Of a DNA stretch of 5,557 nucleotides, positions 1 to 5,176 are shown piece after piece. A model generated the notes under the pieces. The model ran no database searches. It had not been told where the DNA came from and saw nothing but the letters and a program-made list of their open reading frames with translations. A program made the translations under genes and the position numbers. Every line of letters begins with the position of its first letter. Position 1 is the stretch's first letter. The stretch comes from an uncultured Legionellales bacterium (GTDB lineage: Bacteria; Pseudomonadota; Gammaproteobacteria; UBA1113). The stretch spans positions 1 through 5,557 of the forward strand of contig CAMFJO010000073.1 in NCBI GenBank assembly GCA_945956945.1. Direction: 5' to 3'.

Positions 1-270
1 CCTTTGCACCGCCGTTTCCCGAAGAGCGGTTGTTCGTCAGGGAACAAACGCGCTACCTTTGAAAGTCGTTTGTCACAATTAGACAAATTAAGTGTTGCAG
101 AAGTGAGCTTACAAGGCTTAAAAGATTTAGGTGTAATTGGTCACAATGTGCAATTTGTTAAAGTGATTGCAACCGGTGCCATTAATAAGGCGGTGACGCT
201 AAAGGGAATCGGTGCGACGGCTGGTGCTAAAGCATTGATCGAAGCTGCCGGCGGACAGGTTATTGCTTAA
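1..270 (+). CDS. rplO: 50S ribosomal protein L15, C-terminal 89 residues (5' end cut by window)
   Basis: L15 is a late-assembling 50S protein that binds 23S rRNA. The reading frame is open from base 1 (Pro-Leu-His-Arg-Arg, matching the family's MPLYRRLPK) to the TAA at 268-270. The last third, from KVIATGAINK to AALIEAAGG-like IEAAGGQVIA, fits the conserved L15 C-terminal signature. The N-terminal Gly/Arg-rich part lies upstream of the window. One stretch is unusual: after RRFPK the usual GFTSRK is SGCSSGNK, so the conserved aromatic is a Cys, although length and frame are kept through the region. The next gene is secY, as in the spc operon, but the gap is 58 bp, longer than I recall for E. 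coli. Identification is secure from sequence and gene order. Confidence 0.96.
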   Translation, partial: PLHRRFPKSGCSSGNKRATFESRLSQLDKLSVAEVSLQGLKDLGVIGHNVQFVKVIATGAINKAVTLKGIGATAGAKALIEAAGGQVIA

Positions 271-310
271 ATGAAATTAGGGGCCAACCGTCTAATGTGT
301 GAATCCGTAT

Positions 311-320
311 GGGAAAGGGA
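311..320 (+). promoter_or_regulatory. secY Shine-Dalgarno that decides the start
   Basis: The purine-rich GGGAAAGGGA ends 8 nt before the ATG at 329. An in-frame GTG at 299 would add 10 residues ([10 protein letters not shown]) that resemble no SecY N-terminus and would place this SD inside the coding region. An in-frame ATG at 341 is too far from the SD. The ATG at 329 is therefore preferred. Confidence 0.75.
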
Positions 321-328
321 CTAAATTT

Positions 329-1657
329 ATGAGCGCATCCATGCCCGCTGCATCATCTGGATTGAGTGAGTTAAAACAGCGGTTGTTGTTTTTACTGGTG
401 GCGATTATTGTTTATAGGATAGGTACTCATATTCCTGTACCCGGCTTGGATCCACAACGTTTGGCTGATTTTTTTAATGCGCAAGACAGCGGCTTATTAG
501 GCGTTTTTAACGTGTTTTCTGGGGGCGCTCTAAGACGAATCAGCTTGATTGCTTTAGGGGTAATGCCCGAAATTTCGGACTACATTATAGTACAGCTGAT
601 GACCTCAGTATTACCGCAATTGGAGCAGTTGAAAAAAGAAGGGGAATCGGGACGACGTAAAATTAATCAATATACGCGTTATGGAACCTTGTTTTTAGCG
701 GTATTTCAAGGCTTGGGAATGACCAAGTATATTGTGAGCAACCATATTGCATTAAACCCTGATTTTGGGTTTTATCTGGTAGCCACGATCACTTTAGCCA
801 CTGGAACGATGTTTCTAATGTGGATAGGTGAACAGATTAACGAACGCGGCGTCGGCAATGGTATTTCTTTGCTGATATTTGCCGGTATTGTCTCCGGTTT
901 GCCGGCGGCTGTGGTGCGTGTATTAGAACAGTCCAGACAAGGGCAAATGGATGTGCTGGTGCTATTGTTTATCGCCGTATTAATTTTAGCGGTTTTTGCT
1001 TTTGTGGTGTTTGTAGAGCGGGCGCAGCGACGTATCACGATTCATTATGCGAAACGTCAGCAAGGTCGAAAAATGTATGCGGCACAATCCAGTCATTTGC
1101 CCTTAAAGCTGAATATGACCGGGGTGATTCCGCCTATTTTTGCGATGAGTATTTTATTACTGCCAGGTTCCTTAGGACAATTTTTAGGTGGGGTACACGG
1201 ATTTGGTTGGTTGAAGAGTGTTGCCTATTGGATGCAGCCTTCTAGTCCAGTTTATATGGTGGCTTATGCTGCGTGTATCATTTTCTTTGCTTTCTTTTAT
1301 GCGGCCTTGGTATTTAATCCACGCGATACGGCCGATAATTTAAAGCGATCGGGTGCTTTTATTCCGGGGATACGCCCAGGAGAGCAAACGGCTAACTATA
1401 TTGATACAGTCATGACTAGATTGACTCTAGTTGGAGCGCTTTATTTAATCTTTGTGGCCTTATTGCCACAAATTTTAATTAGCAAGCTCAATGTACCTTT
1501 TTATTTTGGTGGTACTTCCCTCTTGATTGTGGTGGTGGTATTGATGGATTTTATTTCGCAAGTGCAGGCACATATGATGTCGGTGCAATATGAGTCTTTG
1601 TTAAAGAAGGCGAATGCGAAGGGTAAAAATCGGCCCGGCGCTGGTTTACTGCGGTAA
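329..1657 (+). CDS. secY: Protein translocase channel subunit SecY
   Basis: SecY is the ten-helix inner-membrane pore of the SecYEG translocon, which passes unfolded preproteins driven by SecA and inserts membrane proteins from ribosomes. From ATG 329 it has 442 residues, against 443 in E. coli. Visible landmarks are the first cytoplasmic helix [10 protein letters not shown] (12-21), TM1, the plug region [11 protein letters not shown] (60-70), the loop [19 protein letters not shown] (102-120), [20 protein letters not shown] (161-180), the ribosome/SecA-contacting loop FVERAQRRI...[11 protein letters not shown] (228-250), the C5 loop [20 protein letters not shown] (330-349) with PGEQT, and [20 protein letters not shown] near the end. 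All are in family order. One oddity is the TM2 gate motif, normally MPYISASII, which reads MPEISDYII (79-87) and brings in Glu81 and Asp84. The C-terminus is about 7 residues longer than in E. coli. The gene is co-oriented with rplO and rpmJ as the distal spc operon. Confidence 0.98.
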   Translation: MSASMPAASSGLSELKQRLLFLLVAIIVYRIGTHIPVPGLDPQRLADFFNAQDSGLLGVFNVFSGGALRRISLIALGVMPEISDYIIVQLMTSVLPQLEQLKKEGESGRRKINQYTRYGTLFLAVFQGLGMTKYIVSNHIALNPDFGFYLVATITLATGTMFLMWIGEQINERGVGNGISLLIFAGIVSGLPAAVVRVLEQSRQGQMDVLVLLFIAVLILAVFAFVVFVERAQRRITIHYAKRQQGRKMYAAQSSHLPLKLNMTGVIPPIFAMSILLLPGSLGQFLGGVHGFGWLKSVAYWMQPSSPVYMVAYAACIIFFAFFYAALVFNPRDTADNLKRSGAFIPGIRPGEQTANYIDTVMTRLTLVGALYLIFVALLPQILISKLNVPFYFGGTSLLIVVVVLMDFISQVQAHMMSVQYESLLKKANAKGKNRPGAGLLR

Positions 1658-1681
1658 TTTAGGGGCGAAGGATTGTTGTGA

Positions 1682-1695
1682 GGCGCGTTAGCGCC
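1682..1695 (+). repeat. Short GC-rich hairpin between secY and rpmJ
   Basis: GGCGC-GTTA-GCGCC forms a 5-bp all-G/C stem with a tetraloop of GNNA form in an otherwise AT-rich 76-bp spacer. No T run follows, so it does not look like an intrinsic terminator, which fits rpmJ being co-transcribed. It could be a stability or processing hairpin, or the remnant of a palindromic repeat. The structure is visible; the role is unknown. Confidence 0.5.
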
Positions 1696-1733
1696 GAAGC
1701 AAAGTTGAGTATTGTATTAAATTGGGGAATATG

Positions 1734-1847
1734 ATGAAAGTTAGAGCGTCTGTAAAAAAAATGTGCAGGAATTGCAAGGTCATTAAACGCAAAGGCGTTG
1801 TGCGCATTATTTGCGCAGATGCTAAGCACAAACAAAGGCAAGGATAA
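1734..1847 (+). CDS. rpmJ: 50S ribosomal protein L36
   Basis: This is a 37-residue protein, [20 protein letters not shown] and so on, ending HKQRQG. L36 is the smallest 50S protein and binds 23S rRNA through a zinc ribbon. All four ligands of the zinc-binding form are present: Cys11, Cys14, Cys27 and His32. E. coli L36 has 38 residues; the difference is one residue fewer around positions 28-31 (ADA for SAEP). Two ATGs are adjacent (1731 and 1734). The second gives the family's MKVRAS start and sits 4 nt after GGGGAA at 1724-1729; starting at 1731 would only add a Met. Its place between secY and rpsM is the gammaproteobacterial arrangement. It is too short for many gene finders but is unambiguous. 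Confidence 0.97.
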   Translation: MKVRASVKKMCRNCKVIKRKGVVRIICADAKHKQRQG

Positions 1848-1868
1848 TGAGCAGCTTAGCAGCAATCC

Positions 1869-1892
1869 CTTGCTTTTTGGTTGAAAAGCAGG
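1869..1892 (+). promoter_or_regulatory. Hairpin of the putative S4-binding alpha-operon leader
   Basis: In the 97-nt gap before rpsM, CTTGCTTTTT pairs with GAAAAGCAGG around a GGTT loop. This gives ten pairs including two G-U. It lies 52 nt before the rpsM ATG and is followed by an AT-rich stretch and the GGGAGTAGTCT ribosome site. In E. coli a hairpin of similar size precedes an AT-rich linker and the rpsM start, and its loop joins a nested pseudoknot that S4 binds to repress the operon. The linker here (ATATTAAGTATTAAAG then GGGAG) closely resembles the E. coli one as I recall it. A loop-to-start pairing is possible (TTGGT at 1877-1881 with ACCGA at 1974-1978) but short. The structure is seen; the S4 role is inferred from family and position. 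Confidence 0.6.
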
Positions 1893-1944
1893 TATTCTTA
1901 GCCGCTATTTTTTAGATATTAAGTATTAAAGTTGGGAGTAGTCT

Positions 1945-2313
1945 ATGTTTCGAATTTCCGGTGTTAACATTCCACCGAATAAACATATTTGCATCGCTTT
2001 GACCGCTATTTATGGCATAGGTAACACTTTGGCCAATACAATTTGTAAGGCGGCTGAAGTAGAAGGGCATCGTAAAGCGAAGGATTTATCGGAAGAAGAA
2101 GTAGAACGAATCCGTGAGTGTATCGCCAAAGCGCAATATGTGGTTGAAGGTGATTTACGTAGGGAAGTGGCTACCAATATTAAACGTTTGAAAGATATAG
2201 GCTGTTATAGAGGCGTACGCCATCGTAGGGGTTTACCTGTACGCGGACAAAGAACCAAAACCAATGCACGTACCCGCAAAGGGCGAAACCGTACGAGTAC
2301 AGCAGCGGCATAA
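1945..2313 (+). CDS. rpsM: 30S ribosomal protein S13
   Basis: S13 sits in the 30S head, contacts the 50S subunit through bridges, and reaches the P-site tRNA with its tail. The 122-residue product starts [10 protein letters not shown] (family MARIAGVNIP). It carries the helix-turn motif YGIGNTLAN (23-31), then [10 protein letters not shown] (66-75), [33 protein letters not shown] across 81-113. SD GGGAG (1934-1938) is 6 nt from the ATG. Two oddities stand out. The region around residues 33-62 is slightly longer than in E. coli, which explains most of the extra length (118 there). The C-terminus after TRKG is RNRTSTAAA instead of the usual PRKPIKK-type basic tail. No reading frame shift restores the basic tail. 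S13 is the first gene of the alpha operon and the expected target of S4 repression. Confidence 0.97.
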   Translation: MFRISGVNIPPNKHICIALTAIYGIGNTLANTICKAAEVEGHRKAKDLSEEEVERIRECIAKAQYVVEGDLRREVATNIKRLKDIGCYRGVRHRRGLPVRGQRTKTNARTRKGRNRTSTAAA

Positions 2314-2345
2314 AACTAATTAATAGGGTGTGGAAGTAGAGAATT

Positions 2346-2738
2346 ATGGCTGAAGTAGCAATAAAAAAAGTGACTAAAAAAATTAAACGTAAAGTAGTGG
2401 ATGGTATGGTATGCATTCAAGCAACGTTTAACAACACAATTATAACCTTTGCCGACAAACTCGGAAATGTGATTGCGTGGCAAACGGCTGGTGGCTCGGG
2501 GTTTCGTGGCTCCAGAAAAAGCACGCCTTATGCAGCCAGTGTGGCCACAGAAGTGGCTGGTAAAAAGGCCATGGAATATGGTTTGCAAAATGTTGTCGTG
2601 ATGGTGAAAGGTCCTGGGCCTGGACGTGAGTCTGCTGTACGTGCCTTAGTGACTTTAGGGTTGAATGTGATCGGCATCAAAGATGTTACCAAATTACCGC
2701 ATAATGGTTGTAGACCACGCAAGAAAAGACGCGTGTAA
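2346..2738 (+). CDS. rpsK: 30S ribosomal protein S11
   Basis: S11 lies on the 30S platform near the mRNA exit and the 3' end of 16S rRNA. The protein has 130 residues, one more than E. coli. Conserved blocks in order are the basic N-terminus [10 protein letters not shown] (7-16), ATFNNTIIT (26-34), [18 protein letters not shown] (47-64), [12 protein letters not shown] (85-96), and the C-terminus [13 protein letters not shown] (118-130). Asn120-Gly121 matches the Asn-Gly site that is isomerised to isoaspartate in E. coli S11. GGAAG at 2332-2336 precedes the ATG by 9 nt, with a further AGAGA at 2338-2342. The gap to rpsM is 32 bp. I see nothing anomalous in the protein. It is followed by an unusually long 113-bp gap before rpsD. 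Confidence 0.98.
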   Translation: MAEVAIKKVTKKIKRKVVDGMVCIQATFNNTIITFADKLGNVIAWQTAGGSGFRGSRKSTPYAASVATEVAGKKAMEYGLQNVVVMVKGPGPGRESAVRALVTLGLNVIGIKDVTKLPHNGCRPRKKRRV

Positions 2739-2808
2739 TACCTAAGCTAGAGTATAATTATGCACCCATTTGGATATGGCTTAAAGTCCAGATTGGGAAT
2801 GCACGCAA

Positions 2809-2828
2809 AATGGCCCGATCTGGGCATT
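2809..2828 (+). repeat. Bulged hairpin in the rpsK-rpsD spacer
   Basis: AATGgCCC and GGGCATT pair (7 bp with one bulged G) around GATCT, 6 nt before the rpsD Shine-Dalgarno. It could modulate access to the rpsD ribosome site. There is no T run, so termination is unlikely. A TATAAT hexamer at 2753-2758 in the same 113-bp spacer has no -35 partner at a usable distance, so I do not call a promoter. Confidence 0.35.
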
Positions 2829-2833
2829 AATGT

Positions 2834-2840
2834 AGAGGAG
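2834..2840 (+). promoter_or_regulatory. rpsD Shine-Dalgarno with wide spacing and a decoy ATG
   Basis: AGAGGAG is the only strong SD near rpsD, but it lies 11 nt before the ATG at 2852. An out-of-frame ATG at 2844 lies 3 nt after it and opens a 13-codon ORF ending at 2885. The true start is fixed by the protein (MAKYRGP, family MARYLGP). Spacing this wide usually lowers initiation. Confidence 0.6.
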
Positions 2841-2851
2841 TAGATGATTAG

Positions 2852-3472
2852 ATGGCAAAATATAGAGGTCCTACTTGTAGATTAGCGCGTAGGGAAGGCA
2901 TGGATTTAATGCTGAAAAGCAAGTTGAGATCATTAGAATCAAAATGTAATATGGAAATGGTTCCAGGCCAGAAGGTTGCGAAGCGTGGTCGTTTATCCAC
3001 CTATGGAACTATGTTACGTGAAAAGCAAAAATTACGCCGTATTTATGGTATGTTGGAACGACAATTTAAACGTTTTATGGATAAGGCTTCACGTACTAAA
3101 GGATCGACAGGCACGAATCTGATTCAGTTGTTAGAGTGCCGCTTGGATAATGTTGTTTACAGAATGGGATTTGCCAGTACACGCGCTGAAGCACGACAAA
3201 TGGTGAGTCATCGTACTATTCTAGTCAATGGCCAAAACGTCAATATTCCTTCCTATGTGGTGAAGGTGGGTGATGTCATTGAAGTTAAAGAAAAGTGTAA
3301 AGCACAATTGCGTATCAGAGCCGCCTTAGAAAGCCAGCAACAATTGGGTTTTCCTGCATGGGTCGATGTGGATGTCACTGCCGTTAAAGGTAAATTTACC
3401 GCAGTACCCCAGCGCGATGAGGTGCAATTAGAAATTAATGAGAATCTAATCGTTGAATTTTATTCACGATAA
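2852..3472 (+). CDS. rpsD: 30S ribosomal protein S4
   Basis: S4 starts 16S rRNA 5'-domain assembly, lines the mRNA entry tunnel and, in E. coli, represses the alpha operon by binding its leader RNA. The product is 206 residues, the same as E. coli. Visible parts are [16 protein letters not shown] (1-16), Cys32 within [31 protein letters not shown] (47-72), then the S4 RNA-binding domain (about 96-160: [46 protein letters not shown]), and [11 protein letters not shown] at the end. The family motif PGQHGAR in the N-terminal domain reads PGQKVAK (38-44), a non-conservative change in a strongly kept stretch. The stop at 3470-3472 is 18 bp before rpoA, the tightest spacing in the operon. Confidence 0.98.
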   Translation: MAKYRGPTCRLARREGMDLMLKSKLRSLESKCNMEMVPGQKVAKRGRLSTYGTMLREKQKLRRIYGMLERQFKRFMDKASRTKGSTGTNLIQLLECRLDNVVYRMGFASTRAEARQMVSHRTILVNGQNVNIPSYVVKVGDVIEVKEKCKAQLRIRAALESQQQLGFPAWVDVDVTAVKGKFTAVPQRDEVQLEINENLIVEFYSR

Positions 3473-3490
3473 TCAACTGGAGAGTCTTCT

Positions 3491-4573
3491 ATGTTGCAAA
3501 CGAGCTACGAACAGAAAACCTATGGCCTACAAAATCCCTACGAAATTTTGACCCCTAATAATATTGTGGTCAAAGAAATTGGTCGTAGTACCTATGAAAT
3601 TGCATTGGAACCTCTAGAAAGGGGCTTTGGCCATACTTTAGGTCATGTATTACGTCGTATCTTATTGTCTTCTATGCCTGGCGCTGCGATTGTAGAAGTT
3701 AAGATTGCCAATGTATTGCATGAATATAGCCCGATGGAAGGTGTCCAAGAAGACGTTATTGAAATATTGCAAAATTTGAAAGGCTTAGCCTGTAAAATGC
3801 ATTCCAGACGTGAGGCCACTTTAAAATTAAATAAAAAAGGTCCTTGCATTGTTTATGCGGGTGACATTGAAACCGATCACGACGTGGAAATCATCAACAA
3901 AGATCATGTTATCGCCCATTTATCTTCTAATGGCGTCATTAGCCTGGAAGCAAAATTGGTGATGGGTAGAGGTTATCAGGCAGCGGTTAATCGTTATCAA
4001 GATGAAGAAGATCCGAAGCCTATAGGCGCATTATTGGTCGATGCTTCCTTTACGCCTGTTAAGCGGGTTACCTACCGAGTTGAAAATGCACGGGTAGAGC
4101 AGCGAACCAATTTGGATAAATTGGTGATCGAATTAGAAACCAATGGTTCTATTTCTCCTGATGAAGCGATTCGTAATGCCGCTACCTTGTTACAACAACA
4201 ATTGATAGCCTTTGTGGATTTAAAGGATATTCATGGTCGCGCTGGTGGTCATTCCATGCAAAACTTGGATCCTTTATTAATGCGTCCTATTGAAGATTTA
4301 GAATTGACAGTACGATCCACCAATTGCCTGAAAGCAGAGAATATCTTTTTTGTGGGTGATTTGATTCAACGTACCGAAACGGATTTATTGAAAACCCCTA
4401 ATTTGGGCAAGAAATCATTGACGGAAATTAAGGCTATATTGACGGCAAATTCATTATCCTTAGGGATGCGTGTTGAAAATTGGGTTCAACCTAAGCGCAT
4501 CATTAAAGCGGATGAAGATTTTGCCAAGAAAGCAGCTGCAGCAGCTAAAGAAGAGAACAGTGACAAAGAGTAG
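3491..4573 (+). CDS. rpoA: DNA-directed RNA polymerase subunit alpha
   Basis: Alpha dimerises to nucleate core RNA polymerase and its C-terminal domain reads UP elements and meets activators. The product has 360 residues, against 329 in E. coli. The N-terminal assembly domain runs to about 243, with [25 protein letters not shown] (40-64), [13 protein letters not shown] (77-89), [14 protein letters not shown] (177-190) and [15 protein letters not shown] (200-214). A linker (about 244-258) leads to the C-terminal domain (260-331). Its DNA-contact set is kept: Arg275, Asn278, Cys279 and Lys281 (E. coli 265, 268, 269, 271), then [14 protein letters not shown] (300-313). Three oddities: the N-terminus is about 10 residues longer, GNALRR is GHVLRR (51-56), and about 28 residues rich in Ala, Lys and Glu follow ENW. 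SD GGAGAG (3479-3484) is 6 nt from the ATG, and no other Met lies before residue 62. Confidence 0.98.
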   Translation: MLQTSYEQKTYGLQNPYEILTPNNIVVKEIGRSTYEIALEPLERGFGHTLGHVLRRILLSSMPGAAIVEVKIANVLHEYSPMEGVQEDVIEILQNLKGLACKMHSRREATLKLNKKGPCIVYAGDIETDHDVEIINKDHVIAHLSSNGVISLEAKLVMGRGYQAAVNRYQDEEDPKPIGALLVDASFTPVKRVTYRVENARVEQRTNLDKLVIELETNGSISPDEAIRNAATLLQQQLIAFVDLKDIHGRAGGHSMQNLDPLLMRPIEDLELTVRSTNCLKAENIFFVGDLIQRTETDLLKTPNLGKKSLTEIKAILTANSLSLGMRVENWVQPKRIIKADEDFAKKAAAAAKEENSDKE

Positions 4574-4577
4574 TTAT

Positions 4578-4654
4578 TATACTCACAGCAGTGGGTTTTT
4601 AGGTTAGGCGGCAAGCCCGCGAGTAAAACCTAAAAATCAACTGCGAAGAGTATA
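4578..4654 (+). repeat. 77-nt long palindrome (stem-loop) between rpoA and rplQ
   Basis: The outer arms TATACTC (4578-4584) and GAGTATA (4648-4654) are perfect complements. After a 3x3 internal loop (ACA/GAA), 4588-4605 pairs with 4627-4644 over 18 positions, with one G-A mismatch (4593/4639) and one G-U (4595/4637). The 21-nt apex can form a further GCGG/CCGC stem (4608-4611 with 4617-4620). No T run follows, and rplQ must still be transcribed, so a strong terminator is unlikely. Candidate identities are an interspersed palindromic repeat or MITE (the ends can be read with TA target duplications) or an RNase III-type processing site. The pairing is read directly from the sequence; function and mobility are inference. 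Confidence 0.85.
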
Positions 4655-4697
4655 TACGAACAACAGTAAATTTAAATGAACGTGGAAGGATAAGAAA

Positions 4698-5084
4698 ATG
4701 CGACATCGTAATAGTGGTAGAAAATTAAATCGCACCAGTGCTCATCGTAAAGCCTTGTTTCAGAATATGGCAAATTCTTTGTTAGAGCATGAAATCATTT
4801 CCACGACACTTCCTAAAGCCAAAGACTTACGTGGTGTCATTGAGCCTTTAATCACGATGGCTAAAACGGATTCAGTGGCTAATCGTCGTTTGGCTTTTAA
4901 TCGTTTACGCGATCGTAAAATGGTGACCAAATTATTCAACGAAATCGGCCCTCGCTTTAATGCTCGCCCCGGTGGTTATACACGTGTGCTAAAATGCGGT
5001 TTTAGACCTGGTGATACAGCCCCTATGGCCATTATCGAGCTAGTGGATCGACTAGACCAAGCCCCTGTGACTGTGACAGAATAA
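4698..5084 (+). CDS. rplQ: 50S ribosomal protein L17
   Basis: L17 binds 23S rRNA near the peptide exit tunnel and is the last gene of the gammaproteobacterial alpha operon. The product has 128 residues (E. coli 127). It begins [20 protein letters not shown] (1-20) and continues with [15 protein letters not shown] (31-45), [19 protein letters not shown] (49-67), LFNEIGPRF (79-87), [20 protein letters not shown] (92-111) and ELVDR (114-118), all in family order. SD GGAAGGA (4684-4690) is 7 nt before the ATG. The gap from rpoA is 124 bp and contains the long palindrome, so L17 supply could be uncoupled from RpoA if the hairpin stalls or directs cleavage. The tail QAPVTVTE differs from the E. coli tail, which is variable in the family. 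Confidence 0.98.
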   Translation: MRHRNSGRKLNRTSAHRKALFQNMANSLLEHEIISTTLPKAKDLRGVIEPLITMAKTDSVANRRLAFNRLRDRKMVTKLFNEIGPRFNARPGGYTRVLKCGFRPGDTAPMAIIELVDRLDQAPVTVTE

Positions 5085-5116
5085 GTTTAACAGACCCTAG
5101 AAGATAAGCTTAATTC

Positions 5117-5145
5117 TTGTGTTTTTTCCTATTTTAGGTTAAAAT
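5117..5145 (+). promoter_or_regulatory. Weak candidate promoter for the downstream sugar transferase
   Basis: TTGTGT (5117-5122) and TAAAAT (5140-5145) are spaced by 17 nt. The -10 matches 5 of 6 consensus positions and the -35 only 3 of 6. It lies about 30 nt before the transferase ATG, which needs a promoter if the alpha operon ends here. The -10 falls within the right arm of the hairpin at 5128-5148. AT-rich spacers give such matches by chance. Confidence 0.3.
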
Positions 5146-5165
5146 AGGTACTAAATTTTTTAGTA
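5128..5165 (+). terminator. Probable terminator of the alpha operon
   Basis: CCTATTTTA (5128-5136) pairs perfectly with TAAAATAGG (5140-5148) over 9 bp around a GGT loop, 43 nt after the rplQ stop. A run of six T (5156-5161) follows 7 nt later, itself inside a second small hairpin, TACTAAA-TTT-TTTAGTA (5149-5165). The stem is AU-rich and the T run is not directly adjacent, so this is not a textbook intrinsic terminator. Position at the end of the operon and before a functionally unrelated gene supports it. Confidence 0.5.
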
Positions 5166-5176
5166 GGCGGCATTTC

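Noticed and set aside
299..328. GTG start for SecY at 299
   Set aside because: It would add ten residues unlike any SecY N-terminus and bury the strong SD at 311-320; the ATG at 329 gives normal length.
772..1038. 88-codon minus-strand ORF inside secY
   Set aside because: It is a shadow of SecY codon usage, with a Thr/Asn/Ile-rich low-complexity product that resembles no protein I know.
1659..1865. 68-codon minus-strand ORF over the secY-rpmJ spacer and rpmJ
   Set aside because: It is antisense to the certain rpmJ gene, has no recognisable protein features beyond an apparent hydrophobic start, and there is no promoter evidence.
1881..1911. Possible promoter before rpsM: TTGAAA (1881-1886) with TATTTT (1906-1911)
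   Set aside because: The spacing is 19 nt with a poor -10, and the -35 lies in the leader hairpin; co-transcription from upstream explains expression.
2180..2722. Three overlapping minus-strand ORFs across rpsM-rpsK
   Set aside because: All are antisense to clear ribosomal-protein genes and show no family resemblance.
2753..2758. Perfect TATAAT in the rpsK-rpsD spacer as a promoter
   Set aside because: No -35-like hexamer at 16-18 nt and no extended -10 TGn, so a hexamer alone is weak evidence in AT-rich DNA.
3643..3849. 68-codon minus-strand ORF within rpoA
   Set aside because: Antisense shadow of a conserved gene, with no supporting signals.
4578..4654. Reading the long palindrome as an intrinsic terminator of rpoA
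   Set aside because: No T run follows the stem in the + direction, and the essential rplQ lies downstream with no clear promoter of its own.
5101..5118. Imperfect palindrome AAGA-TAAGCTTA-AT-TCTT after rplQ
   Set aside because: Its self-complementary core leaves no proper loop, and the pairing is short; likely chance.
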